In this document: piece by piece, positions 11,320 to 22,730 of the stretch | How positions within the stretch are numbered: the first letter of the stretch is position 1 | Layout: each line of letters opens with the position of its first letter | Origin: Melitaea cinxia | Taxonomy: Eukaryota > Arthropoda > Insecta > Lepidoptera > Nymphalidae | Assembly (NCBI RefSeq): GCF_905220565.1 | Contig: NC_059401.1 | Coordinates: forward strand, 7,093,001-7,157,000 | DNA length: 64,000 nt | Direction of reading: 5' to 3' | The notes under the pieces: model-generated | Told to the model about the DNA's origin: nothing | What the model saw: only the letters and a program-made list of their open reading frames with translations | Databases searched by the model: none | Made by a program: the position numbers and the translations under genes

Positions 11320-13482
11320 TGTCTCCATCTGTAACACTGATATAAACTTAATTTGTATCCGCCTTAAGCAACGATTCCGTTTCCGTTCCTTATTTTTACA
11401 TTGTCCTTTTGTAAGTGAATATATTTTTAATGACCTATTAATCGAGTTATAAATTCTCGAACTATTTATATAAAAATGCTTTTGCGCCAACTTAGTTCTG
11501 TGCTTTTCATCAGTAGGATATCTAAACGGCTTACCAGTCAGAACCTTCAGTACAGCCCTATTTGCTCTCTCCACCTGTAGCATAGATGTCTTGGAACTAC
11601 TACCCCATACAGTAATGCAGTAACCGAGAAACGATTTAACCAGGGCATTATATACAGTAAAAAGTGTTTTACTGCTAGCAGATATTGTCAATCTCCTAAA
11701 TACATAAATAAGTTTTCTTATTTTGGAAGCAACGTTAGCAATATGAAGATTCTAAGTCAGCGTACTATCTATTGTCAAACCCAGTTATTTAGTGTACATT
11801 GAATATTCCAGAGCTGGGCATGTGCAGGAACTATCTCGTGGATACAGGTTACATCTATGGATTTTAAGAACACATTGATCCTGGGATGGTAGCGTACGAT
11901 TAGATGGAGTAATAGTAAGAAATTTTGTTTTACTAACATTTAAGCTCAAAAGATTATTGGACACCATGCTCATAGCATTTTCAGCGCTTCTCAAAACACC
12001 ATCCCAAGTAGGACCAGACATCAGTATAACCGTATCATCAGCATAAGCAAAAATCTTACCCTCATCAAGCGGTAGATTGCAAAGACTGTTCATGTATATG
12101 AGAAACAACGTAGGACCGAAGATGCTACCTTGTGGGACACCGTATGTAAGTTTTTCCTCTTCACTGATATAGTTGTCAATTTTAACTTGCTGATGGCGGT
12201 TCGATAAATAATCTCTAAAAATGTCCAATACCTGGCCTCTGACACCCAGCCCCTCCAGCTTAGATAGAATGGGAGTGGATACGGTATCAAACGCCTTGGA
12301 CAGATCCAAAAAAATACCAATACACTTCATATGCCCATCCAAAGCTCTCACAATAGCCTCAGTTACTTCAAGAACGGCGTCTTCAGTTGATCTTCCCCTT
12401 CTAAAGCCATACTGGTTTGCAGCTAACAGTTCCTTACTTTCCAAATAACAAATTAACCTATTGTTCAAAACTTTTTCGAGAATTTTAGAAATAACTGGAA
12501 GAATAGAAATAGGTCTATAATTACTTACAGAGTCTCTGTCACCGCCCTTATGAATTGGTATGACCAAAGCCTTTTTAAAACATTGGGAAAGACACCCGAG
12601 GAGAAAGACAAATTACAAATATGAGCAACGAGAGGAGCGAGGACGAAGCATTAGTTTTTATAACATTAGTATGAATACCATCCCAGCCAACAGAACAGTT
12701 ATTTTTAAGACCAGCAATAATATTTAACACTTCCTCCTGATCTACCGGCATCAAAGCAAAAGAGTTCGATGGTCTTTCATTATCCCTGTTAAATTCCCTA
12801 GCATTGAAATTTTGACTCGAGCTAATACTCTAAGCCAACCGACAGCCAATCTGAGAAAAATATTTATTAACGTGATTTACACAATCCTCAGGCGTAGAAC
12901 ATAAGCCAAGCAATTCAGTAGCTGAAGAATTATTTGAACTTATATCGGCCACCTTTTTGATAACATCCCATGTGGCAGATACATTATTTTTTACTCTATC
13001 AAATCCGAGTTTCTCGTAAGCACGTTTTAATCTCTTAAGCAAATTGTTACAAAAGTTCCTGTACCGAAAATATATCTTTTTTAAAATTTCGTTGTTAGAT
13101 GATAATCTATGTTTTTTATGCAATCTATCACGATGACGGATACATCGCAATAGCCCGGGTGTTATCCACGGCTTTATGATATTGTTCTTCCGAGAAAGTC
13201 GAACTTGTTTAGTATTGGACATAACAATAGAGGAAAGAGAACCAACCAGAAACTCAGCAGCAAGATTAGCATCAGACAAGGACAAGATAGCAGATAGCTT
13301 TGCATTTTTAATATCATTAGAGATGCCTTTAAAGTCAGTGCGGGTTCGAAACGTACAAAATAGTGAGATAATAAATTTGTCAGAGGAAGGTACAAAAAAT
13401 ATTTTGAACGGTGAACAACGGGTGGAAATGAGATCACATGAAAGCAACGATGAAAATATTAACAACGACAACGAGTTTATTA
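10990..13482 (-). pseudogene. Jockey-like LINE: linker, reverse transcriptase and C-terminus, broken
   Basis: Minus strand. From 13480 to 12830 there is the endonuclease-RT linker (IIKPWITPGLLRCIRHRD, KIYFRYRNFCNNLL). From 12567 to 11785 the reverse transcriptase core runs in order: VIPIHKGGDRDSVSNYRPIS, QYGFRRGRSTEDAV, FLDLSKAFDTV, GVPQGSIFGPTLFLIYMN and the catalytic FAYADDTV. From 11691 the C-terminal part (LVKSFLGYCITVWGSSSK) follows. Frameshifts near 12600, 12830 and 11780 break the frame, and the endonuclease is missing. The frame runs into a (GT)n tract at 11231-11323. A PIF/Harbinger element is inserted at 13483. Family signature is clear; the exact clade is an inference. Confidence 0.85.
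11231..11323 (+). repeat. (GT)n microsatellite
   Basis: GT/GC dinucleotide tract that reads as alternating Thr-His in the end of the LINE frame, so that part of the open frame is not protein signal. Confidence 0.9.
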
Positions 13483-14262
13483 GGGCCCTTTCACATGACA
13501 ACGCGGCGGCAACGTTTTTCGCCGCCGCGGTGCCGCAGGAGCAGCGGTGTTTCACCGCAGCGCCAGCGACGCAAACACGGCTTACGGGGCAGGACTGTAG
13601 AATAGTCTCGCTCGATCAGTTCGACAGAATGGACAACAGCAAGGTTGTTGCGACGCTTTGTTTTGTGCTTGCACGTTGTCGTTGTAAAAAGAGAATAACA
13701 CGAACTATTTGGATCGATCCCTTTTTATCTGCAAGGAAAAGTAACGGAAAGTTTTATTGTGATTATGAGAGCTTGAGAAAAAATCCTAAGAAATTCCGTA
13801 CTTATTTTCGTATGAGCATTGATACATTTGACCAATTATAGAACGCCTCCACAACAGTTTGCAGAAGAACGATACAAATATGAGGGAATGTATTTCTTTC
13901 TATATTCTTATATTTAAACTCTTCTAAAGTTTTGTCCCACACGACTGATCTTTCACGAACCAGTGAAATTAATAGATCCATATCTATATTCTTAATTAAT
14001 TCAGGTATGTCCATTCTGTAGCGTATATTCTTTGACGGGCACTGCGGTGACGTCTTGTCTCTCCGTGTGTAAACGACCAACTAAAGCTATACAATATTTG
14101 AGAACTTCGGCACCGCTCGCCGCTGCCGCCGCGGCACAGGGACTCCCCGCCGCCGCCGCGGCGTCGTGTGTAAGGCTCCAATACAAATTCTAGGGTTGTT
14201 AATGCAGCGGCGCCGCAGCGGTGGCGATACCGCTGCCGTCGCGGTATCGTGTGAAAACAGCC
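13483..14262 (+). mobile_element. PIF/Harbinger DNA transposon, internally deleted
   Basis: The element is 780 bp, flanked by TTA at 13480-13482 and 14263-14265, the 3-bp target duplication of this superfamily. Its ends are 28-bp imperfect inverted repeats (GGGCCCTTTCACATGACA left; GGCTGTTTTCACACGATA right, on the other strand). Inside the left end a plus frame reads the transposase N-terminus (TIWIDPFLSARKSNG, YESLRKNPKKFRTYFRMSI, then DTFDQL, 13640-13840), cut by a stop. Inside the right end a minus frame (about 14010-13880) reads a MADF-like N-terminus (LLISLVRERSVVWDKTLEEF, YKNIERNTF), the usual partner protein. The two frames converge on the deletion joint. The catalytic DDE domain is absent, so it is non-autonomous. 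Confidence 0.85.
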
Positions 14263-14286
14263 TTACTGTCACGAGGAGGAAATTAA

Positions 14287-14620
14287 AATATCGCATAGTA
14301 AGTGATTCAATGTGTACTCAAAATGAAAATGCACAATTTGAATATGACATCTTTAAAAATGTTACCCAAGCAGTTTGCGAGGGATGAAGATATTCAAATA
14401 TTGTTAATATTAAGTATAAAGGCCTATATAAAGTATTAATTCAGTTTAATTCAGCTGATAGTGCTGATAAACTTCTAAAATGTACAAAAATTGTAGATTT
14501 AGGGTTTAAGTGTATGATGACTATGGAAAATAGATATACTTACGGTGTAGTAAAGGGGTTGATCTAGAACTTGACGACAAAGAGGTGTCATCTAGTTTCA
14601 ACTTAAAGGCTACATAAAAA
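14287..14620 (+). pseudogene. LINE ORF1 (Gag-like) remnant with frameshift
   Basis: Plus strand: frames around 14415-14580 read YKGLYKVLIQFNSADSADKL, then CMMTMENRYTYGVVKG, and after a one-base shift VDLELDDKEV. That GVV(K/R)G-V-D arrangement is common in the Gag-like first protein of jockey/I-group LINEs. It is short and broken, and assignment is by motif resemblance only. Confidence 0.35.
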
Positions 14621-14639
14621 CAAGCCCTGATTTGGGTTC

Positions 14640-15280
14640 AAAGCTGCTCTTATTATTCCGGAGGTTAAATATTTTTAATGTTTCTTATTATTTAAAATAT
14701 ATAGTCATAAAACTATTCTGAAAAATACATTAAAATGGCAAGAGACGATCTCACTTCGTCAATTTAGCATCTTTTTTTTAAATTTCATAATATATCTACT
14801 ACCTTCTTCAGAGTATTACAATACTTAAAAAAAAGATTAATGAGATCAATAAAGCCGTTCTTAAATTATTTGGTTACCAAAATTAGAAATAACAAAATTT
14901 AATGTGTTTAAAAAAAATTACTCTAACAAACTAAAAATGATCTAAGATCCGAACCTAAGTCGATCTTCAACGAGTTGGTAATAGAATAAAACATATTTTA
15001 TAGAAAATTTAGTATATTAGATAATATATTAAAAACGGGTTGCGTAAAAAATCCTGGACTGACTATTTTTTATAATTTTTATTTATTTATTTTTTTAATT
15101 AAAAATTGCAACATCAAGATAATAAGAAAATTTTAATCTGACTAGATATTTATGATACGTATAAAATGTAGAAGATAACTAGCATCGCGAAACCTGTTTA
15201 TACCTAATAGCCCAGTAGTTGCCCAGCCCAGAGATCCCAAAAATCGAAGAAATCATATATCTGTTTAACTCTATAATGTC
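14640..15280. other. AT-rich intergenic stretch
   Basis: No gene, RNA or named repeat recognised. Confidence 0.4.
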
Positions 15281-15349
15281 TTCGTTATTTTTATTTTGAA
15301 TTTAAAATTTTTATATTGTACCCGGTTAATAAGAATAATAATAAGAATT

Positions 15350-15545
15350 AATAAACGCTTCACACTCAACGGATCCCCCAGTAGGATTTTCTCCTGTGTC
15401 CGGAAACACACACAATACACAAACACAACGCCCGGACCACGACTAACATCTATATGGTCGATACAAATGTCTGTCGTGAGCGGGAATCGAACCCGCGACT
15501 GCCAGCACAACAGCCAGTGCTATATACCGCTCAAGGGAAAGTCCA
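15350..15545 (-). mobile_element. tRNA-derived SINE
   Basis: On the minus strand, 15540-15470 reads like the 3' half of a tRNA: TGAGCGGTATATAGCACTGG, then GCGGGTTCGATTCCCGC, a perfect T-arm and pol III B box (GGTTCGATTCC). A non-tRNA body follows (GTATCGACCATATAG, TTCCGGACACAGGAGAAAAT). The A-box half is weak, so this is a SINE rather than a working tRNA gene. Confidence 0.65.
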
Positions 15546-15829
15546 TACAGGTTCAACTTACATTGCTTTTATTATATTACAGGCGCTTCTGGTGATGAGA
15601 TCGGTAAAGTCATTCGCAAGTTATAGCGAGGCCATGTTTAGGAATCAAAAAAATTATGTTTATAAATTTCACCCCAAAGAATAAAATATATTGTTTCATT
15701 CATATTGGGTTTTAAAACGCTCGCTAACGTGACTGGTAGAGCGCTATAATTTAGAGGTTTTCAAGCGGTAAGTGTACTACTTAGTGTAAAAGGCTAGCAA
15801 CGCACCCACAACTCATCTAATGATGCAAA

Positions 15830-16145
15830 TGTCCCTGGAAAATAATTGAACAATAATGGACCTGTAATTTCTTCAAGTGGGAGAAGGTTCGCAGCTTAAT
15901 CCACCACGCTGCTGCACTGCGAGTTGGCGGATATATTCCCTACTATAAGTAACGATTGCAGATTAGAAATAAATATTTGCACAAATAAAAATATCCAATT
16001 CGCGAGAGAATGCAAACTGGAATCGCCGGTGTTTAAGCCCATACACGGCACTAGGACCATAGGCGCCACTACACCAGAGCAACTTGACATGTCACAGCAA
16101 CAGTATCCATTTAACGTCGTCAAATTGTACCGTGCTTTCACTTAA
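15830..16145 (-). mobile_element. Retroelement 3' fragment (RTE/SINE type)
   Basis: Shares GGCGGATATATTCCCTACTA and the AGCTTAATCCACCACGCTGC block, in reverse, with the insertion at 19572-19850. A longer unnamed stretch follows it. Confidence 0.45.
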
Positions 16146-17160
16146 CCCCTTATTATAGATAAAAAAAACTTTTTAAAAATCGCGAATTTGATCATTTAAT
16201 TATTAGACACATATACAAATTACACATACAATTAGGTACTAATTCGAAAAAGTCATAGGCTCATTTTTATGCTAATTTTTAGTGTAGATATCCTGAAATA
16301 AAATTCAACCGTGCTATCTTGACACTAGTGAAAACCATGAAATTAGAAATTCTAATTAATAATAATAATGCGGTTCGAAAATTAACTTTTAAAATGATAA
16401 ATGGTGATTAAGCAACAATTAATTATTTATGATTATTGTCAAAATAGCTAACAACATTGCCCAGAGTAACTATTATAAAACTAATCAAATTTAATATGTG
16501 AGGTGCTCAGCGAAAGAGTGAACCAATCCCTAAAAATAAATTGTGTATTTTATTACCCAATCCATTAAATAGGCTCTGCTAGCCTAGAAAGCTTTGAGAT
16601 AAGCTCCTAAGGTTTACAATCTATTGAGAAATTGACGTATATATACCTAATCAACACTCTTTCAGAACGTTCACTTTTTCGCTGAGTGGAATACCTACCT
16701 AAAAAAATAGTCATATAATATTATCACAAAATTGATTAATACTTCATTTTATTTAGCATTTTTAATACAGCAAAAGCCAATAGTCTGGAATGATTAAATC
16801 AATTACGTACATATTTAATATCTTTGGTGCAATAAATACATCATGTTTACATATCTGTAATACATCTTTTAAATACTTTAAAACTGGCTATTTTGTACAA
16901 AGTTAAACTACATTATGATAAATTCTTCTCCTCTGCTGACATATTAAACATTCATACATTGTTCAAAATTATATTTTATATCAATTATTTAGTTTTGTTC
17001 AAGTGTTAAACTTAAGCACAATGTACATAGGTTCTAAGTATTATCATTTCTTTTTATAATTTGATCATACTACAAAGTACTAATTTGGGACTAGAATCTT
17101 TAGTAACTTTGTAAGTTATAAATTATCGATATAATTATTATTTTAACAATTATATGTGCA
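16146..17160. other. AT-rich intergenic stretch
   Basis: Nothing recognised except a possible AATAAA signal for TMEM62 on the minus strand (17175-17170). Confidence 0.4.
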
Positions 17161-17242
17161 ACATAAAAGTTTATTCACTTCTCTATGAATGTCAAATATC
17201 TTAAAAGCAGGCAAGCTTATGATGGTAAGTCATTTAACTTGA

Positions 17243-20200
17243 TCAAATACCTGTAAAAAAAAAAGATTTTTTAATTATATTCGCACATAGCTTACTCACT
17301 TGATAAATAAATTCAAAAAAAAACTTTTCTCTATACCTGCAGTATTCAGGAGATAATGTTAAGGTTTTATACCATAACAAGATGCTTAAAACAATGCTCC
17401 AAGTTCTTAATGGACCAAATAAGAAAGATATTGTGCCATATTCCAGCCAGAAAAAGTAGGCTAATAATAACTGTATTGATATCAAAAATATGAAGGGCAA
17501 ATTTTTAATAAGGCGTTTATATCCTCTTAAATGTTGCCCGAACAGTCTATTGTCAAGACAGTTAGCTAATACTAGGATAAGTGGTATCTGCACAAACATT
17601 AACTGCACACTCCCATATGAGTAAGTAAACGGTTCAGGTAAGTATGTTCCTTTTATTAATATTCCCCATGCAAAAATAGTGCCTATATATCCATCGATAA
17701 GTTCCCCAATTACCCAAGGTCCGAATGGCACATAAATTGCATATAATACTATAGGGTAAAATATTCTGTCGATTTTACTTAATAACCAAATGCTTTTCCA
17801 AATTCGCCAGCCATATCTTCTTAAATATTTTGGCGGACGCTTTTGAAGTCTTAACACAACTAAAGGTAGGACATTAACTAGGAGTAGTGTTCCAAATATA
17901 GTCTGAAACTAAAAATATTATTTAAGCTTGAAATAGTTCAAAAGTTTAGTTCCATTACTTTCCAGTTTTGTCAAACTTACCACTACAGCAGCATCCAACA
18001 TCAGCATGATTCTTGATTTTATTCCGAACGATATTACAGTACCATCCAAAGAAAATGGATGTTCTAAAGTTGTTTCTTTGCCTACTTCATCTGTTGCCAC
18101 TACATAAATATTATGCAATCCAGTTTTAAATAAATGTGGCAACCAGTGACAAACATACAAAGGCCCATCTTTTTCTTTACATTTCATCCAACTAATTTTA
18201 TCAAATGATATTTTAACACTTTCAATTTTCACATCGCTAAATGCTAATATTCTAATGTGGGTAGAATCCTGTATTAGCTGAAGTGGTTCACGGCCCGGTA
18301 GAATAAATTGAGCATGCTTTGGATTTGTCACTAAAATAATAGGCCAAGTATTATGCTTTTGGTCTATAAATGAAAATATTCCATGGTCAATTGCTGCCAA
18401 TCGAAACATTCTATTGTCTTTCCAATCGCCTAATTCAAGTTCTAAATACCCTTTCTTGTGTTTTGTGTACATTTGTTTAACTAAACCTCCCATGGAATGC
18501 AAGTGGCCGCAAACATAGACCTGTGAGCCTTTTGCACTACCAATAAGTTCTCTAACATTAAGTCTTTGAGAATCCATTTCTAAGGATAATATGCATGACG
18601 TAGGGTAGTGACCAAACCAAATAATATGATCAACTTTGCTTTCTGCTTCGTTTTTTAGTTTCTGTAAATGTTGTTGTTCTTGAATATCTAAGATACCGAT
18701 AAAATTAAAGGGCCTTCTTAATCCTGGATCAGGACACGCGTCAACTCCTAAAAATGCCATACTAACTCCATTATGCTCTACAATATGAATATATGACTTA
18801 GAATGGCTACTCCCTTGTATAGAGTAGTTTCTGAAATAATTCTCCTGAGCATTAATATTTCTGACGTTGAAGTTATCTGCAAATAAAATATATACTTATT
18901 ATTTTATATACCTTCACTTAAGCCTATCGCACTCCACTATTTGCTGCTTTCATTAGAATCTCAATAATTTTTTAACTATTTAAATTTTTTGAAATTCGAT
19001 TTGTAAAGTCAGACACTTGGTATTAAAATTTTGTGTCACTCAAAGCTAAGGTGTTACTATAATGATAATAAATAGTAAATTACAGATGAAATATAAAAGC
19101 AATAGTATGAAGAGGAACTGAAGAAAGTGAAAGCAAGGAAATTTATATAATGTATATTTTGAGATGATATACCACAACAAAACATACCACAATAAAATTT
19201 ATAGCAAAAAAAAATACAAAATGTAATATAATCTAAAAGCCAATTGGAACTGATCATCCATGCTTTTAAAATTAAATGAAGTAGAACAATTTTATTTTGT
19301 TTTTATTGTACACTACAAATTCATCACAAAGAAAGATAAAAGTAACTACAGATTTTATTCTGAACAATGGGCAAACCTATGCCTATTTAGCCATTTCTTC
19401 CAGACAACTCAAAAAAAGAAAAAAAAATTAACAGAGAATCAAGGTAAGGATTTTTATTGAGGTAAGGCTTAGCAGGAAATATCCTGATCAAAATTTGGAG
19501 CAGCCCGACTGGGTAAGTACCTCAACATTACAGAAGATCACAGTTGAATAATACTTCTTCAAGCAGTGTTGTTTTTTGTTTTGTTCAACATTTGTATTGG
19601 CCACACAGGTGTTTGCCGTGGTCTGGGTGTTTGTGCAGTCCTTGTGGGTCTCCCCACCGTGCCTCGGAGAGCACGTTAAGCCATCGGTCCCAGTTGTTAT
19701 CATGTACACCTGATAGCGATCGTTACTCATAGTAGGGAATATATCCACCAATCCGCATTGGAGCAGCGTGGTGGATTAAGCTCTGATCCTTCTCCTACGT
19801 GAGGAAAGAGGCCTATGCCTAGTAGTGGGATATTACAGGCTGAAGCATATAAGCAGTGTTGTGTTTCTGTTGTTAGTAATACAGCCAGAGCTCCAGGGAA
19901 GGGGCATGGGTAAGAGAGACAATATGTTTTTGATGCTTCTGGTGTTGCAAATGTCTATAAACTAAGATAATCTTTTACCATCAGGAGCCGTACACTTCTT
20001 TGCCAACCTAGTTGTAAAGTGGAGATGAGGTAGGGGAAGTATGTATTTCTAAAACAAACTTATATACAAATGTCTACATTTTAATATACTTCATAGTCTG
20101 CACTTAACATACCATGATTTCCTCTTATATCCAGCCAGGTTGTATATTCAGTAATTCCCGATTCTTTTATAATATTATAATAATAAATCCATTCCTTTTT

Positions 20201-20879
20201 TACTTGAGAGCTACCTAAGTTATCCTTAGTTTTTGCATCAGTCAAATCTCCTGTAGCTAACACGACATATGGTTTTATACTTTTTACAGTTGTGTCGCAA
20301 AACTGTTGGAATTGAGATATCCTTCCCGGGTCACGGAATATACTGATGTGTATATCGGATATCTACAAATAATTTTATTAAAAATAATAAGTCATTTTCA
20401 TTTTAGAAATAAAATGTAGACAATTATCTAATACCGATGTTCACTTCTGTAATATTGTTTCTTATTGTACGACTTAGTGGCTGTTTAATGAATAAACAAA
20501 TAGAATAAAAATTAATTCTATTGAAGTTTTAAAAATATATATTAAGTTTCTACAATATTAAATATACTTTGTTTCCTTTTATTAAATGTTCGATAGTACT
20601 TTTTTGTTAGCATATGTGAGAAATTACTCAATAAAAGTCAAATGTTTAGAATGATTTAAAAAAGACGATCCTCACCTGCAAAAACCACACAATATTATTT
20701 GTGGAATCAGATATTTGTCCGTATTTTTCGACTAAATACTTCGTATAATTTTCACCTACTTCATTATTTTTTACGTAGAAATTATGATCTATTGCAATTA
20801 TATTTAATAAATTAGCCATAAAAACAGACAAAAGCATTAGAAGACAAATAACCGATAGAGCTGCTTTGGAAAAAATCAT
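17243..20879 (-). CDS. Tmem62: TMEM62-like transmembrane metallophosphoesterase
   Basis: Four exons on the minus strand, all in phase: 20879-20676, 20362-20113, 18876-17981 and 17908-17243 (stop TGA), about 671 residues; human TMEM62 is of similar length. Residues 8-30 form an N-terminal hydrophobic segment. The calcineurin-like phosphoesterase motifs appear in order: SDIH (70-73), GDLTD (from 106), GNHD (149-152, split across an intron), GHYP (from 240) and GHLH (275-278). So the metal site looks intact. A beta-rich middle region follows, then exon 4 encodes about five membrane helices (IFYPIVLYAIYVPFGPW, LMFVQIPLILVLANCL, LPFIFLISIQLLLAYFFWL). The start is the first ATG before the signal-anchor. 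The substrate is unknown for the family. Exon 4 could start at 17902 instead, because two acceptors lie 6 bp apart. An AATAAA lies at 17175-17170. The 18877-20112 intron carries nested retroelements. Confidence 0.87.
19486..19990 (+). mobile_element. SINE-like repeat interrupted by a second insertion
   Basis: Left part 19486-19571 (AAAATTTGGAGCAGCCCGAC, CCTCAACATTACAGAAGATC) and right part 19851-19990 (GTGTTGTGTTTCTG, CCAGAGCTCCAGGGAAGG, GATGCTTCTGGTGTTGC) rejoin to the family seen at 3530 and 483. It lies in the intron between TMEM62 exons 2 and 3. Confidence 0.7.
19572..19850 (+). mobile_element. Retroposon insertion with 11-bp target duplication
   Basis: Flanked by AAGCAGTGTTG at 19561-19571 and 19851-19861. 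The insert ends GGCCTATGCCTAGTAGTGGG then ATATTACAGGCTGAAGC, a tail shared with RTE-type elements. An 11-bp target duplication fits target-primed reverse transcription. Confidence 0.75.
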
Positions 20880-21382
20880 ATTTTTATTTTTTAATGAACA
20901 AAAAAAGTTTTACTATGAATTATCTCCACTTAGCCGAATGTTTTACTAAGAATATTTATCAACACATAAAATTTGAGTTCATTTCAGCATTAGCTGAAAA
21001 TTATTTAAAATACCAAGTCATCAACTGATGTAACAATACCATTGCTATTGCCTTTGTCAACAAAAATCGACATAATTTATCAAATGAAGTTTAACTTTTA
21101 TCAGTCATTTACAGCTGTACAAGAGTACACAGAGAAGTTATAGTAAGGATATTCGATATACATCGATGCATCGAAAACATCGATGTTTACAATGCGATAC
21201 ATCGAATCTTTGAGGGTGCGTGAGGAACAAAGAGCAACACGGAGGGGAGTAGCCATTTACAGGCGTTCCCCTCTGTCAAGGTATAAGGCCATATGGCCAT
21301 ATGCGTACAATAAAACTAGTTGCAGCCGCACTAATCACCAGACTAAATCTAGTTGCGCGATTGAATGAACGTCCTTCAAAAA
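20880..21382. promoter_or_regulatory. Divergent promoter interval between TMEM62 and the THAP gene
   Basis: This 503-bp gap separates two head-to-head start codons. It contains a cluster of ATCGAT-type sites at about 21149-21210 (ATTCGATATACATCGATGC, AACATCGATG, GCGATACATCGAAT). Such sites resemble the DRE/BEAF-type motifs of fly promoters. No TATA box is clear. The role is an inference from position. Confidence 0.35.
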
Positions 21383-22097
21383 ATGTCAAATTGTTCTGTT
21401 TTTTGCTGCAAAAAGAGATCTGCCATGTCAAATTTACTAAAACATGACGTTACCTTTCATACCTAAGTATTTTTTAATCACGTTATTACTTGTATACTTC
21501 TTTTAAACCTTTTTTAAAATTAAAAATTACAAATATTATCGGTCATGATGACTCGATTTGTTTACCAACACAGGCCGCTCACCCTCATACAATATGCGGA
21601 TCGGTCGAGCGACTGATCGGAGTCTATTTCCGAGAAGTCACTGTCGCCGAGCGATAGTGTTGTTACCGGTTTGTTTGTAGATAGTTATCTATAAAAACGG
21701 CAAAGGCAAAAGAGGAGACAGCCATTTTTGAGATTTTGATTTATTTAAAATATTATATTGCTAGCTTTTTTTAATAAACATAGTTATATAATAAAATTGC
21801 ATTAAATTAAATATAATACACGTATTATGAGTATTAACACATTTTACTAGAATTACTTAATGTGAACTTCGACCATAATGTTTTATATAAAAATTTGGCA
21901 GGTTTTCTAAAAATCCAAATTTAAAGGATACATGGAAAAAAAATTGTAATAACAGACTAACCTGGACGCCCACAAAAAATAGTGTAATTTGTTCAGATCA
22001 TATCAATACCACTAATTTGTGTAAAGTGTTGGTTAACAATAGAAGGAAATTAGTCGAGGGCACCAAACCAACACTAACGCTACACTGTTTTTGTCCC
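21383..22097 (+). pseudogene. THAP zinc-finger domain gene or remnant, two exons
   Basis: Exon 1 (21383-21462) encodes 26 residues from MSNCSVFCCKKRSAMSNLLK to the VTFH motif. Exon 2 (21902-22097) continues FSKNPNLKDTWKKN, LTWTPTKNSVICSDH, NNRRKLVEGTKPTL. Together they give the C2CH zinc site of a THAP domain (C4, C8, then ICSDH), the TW and P core residues and the basic end, about 92 residues. The joint is in phase (80 nt plus 1 nt). The acceptor is TTTGGCAG, but the donor reads CTAAGTAT where GTAAGTAT is expected, so the intron start is one base off consensus. After a good donor (GTAAGT at 22098) the likely next exon at 22224 is out of phase with the long open frame 22225-22437. Either a decayed THAP gene or transposase head, or an assembly error in an active gene. 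Confidence 0.6.
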
Positions 22098-22460
22098 GTA
22101 AGTTTTTTTTTTTTTGTCTCATGTACAAGGTAATCAAGATATAGTTCACCTTAGTCATAGTAGTGAAATGAAGCTTAGATTTATGAACTTTGAAAATTAA
22201 CAATGTTAAATCCATCCTTTCAGAGTCATCAACAAATCATTCAATCTAGCAGATGACAGGCTATCATCTTATAATACCATTAGTGCTACGCTCCCTATTC
22301 CTGATTCGTTGACATCACCGTGTCAACTATATCAACTCCTCAAAATGTGGGTTAACTGTAAATCGTTTATTGTAGACTGGCATTGTTTGGCACAACAACG
22401 TTGCACCAAACGTATTGTGACATAATTATAATAGTTAGACATATGCTGTCGCGACACTTT

Positions 22461-22730
22461 TTAACCGACTTCCAAAAAGGGAGGAAGTTCTCAATTCGAC
22501 TGTATTTTTTTATGTATGTTACTTCAGAACTTTTGACTGCGTGGACCGATTTTGATGATTTTCAATTTAATAGAAAACTGATGTTTATCATGTGGCCGCG
22601 TTCAAATTTCATCGAGATCTGATAACAACTTTTTGAGTAACCTTTGATAACGCGTATATATTACGTATATATATTACTTGTCGATGTAATTGAAGTCGTT
22701 TTTTTTTTCGTTTGCGAGCAAATACAATTA
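22461..22730 (-). repeat. Module A, truncated, minus orientation
   Basis: From TTAACCGACTTCCAAAAAGG to GCGAGCAAATACAATTA. About half the length of full copies. Confidence 0.8.

Noticed and set aside
13176..13841. A 221-codon plus frame read as one protein
   Set aside because: Its first half is antisense to the LINE linker; only the last 70 residues, inside the Harbinger element, resemble a real protein.
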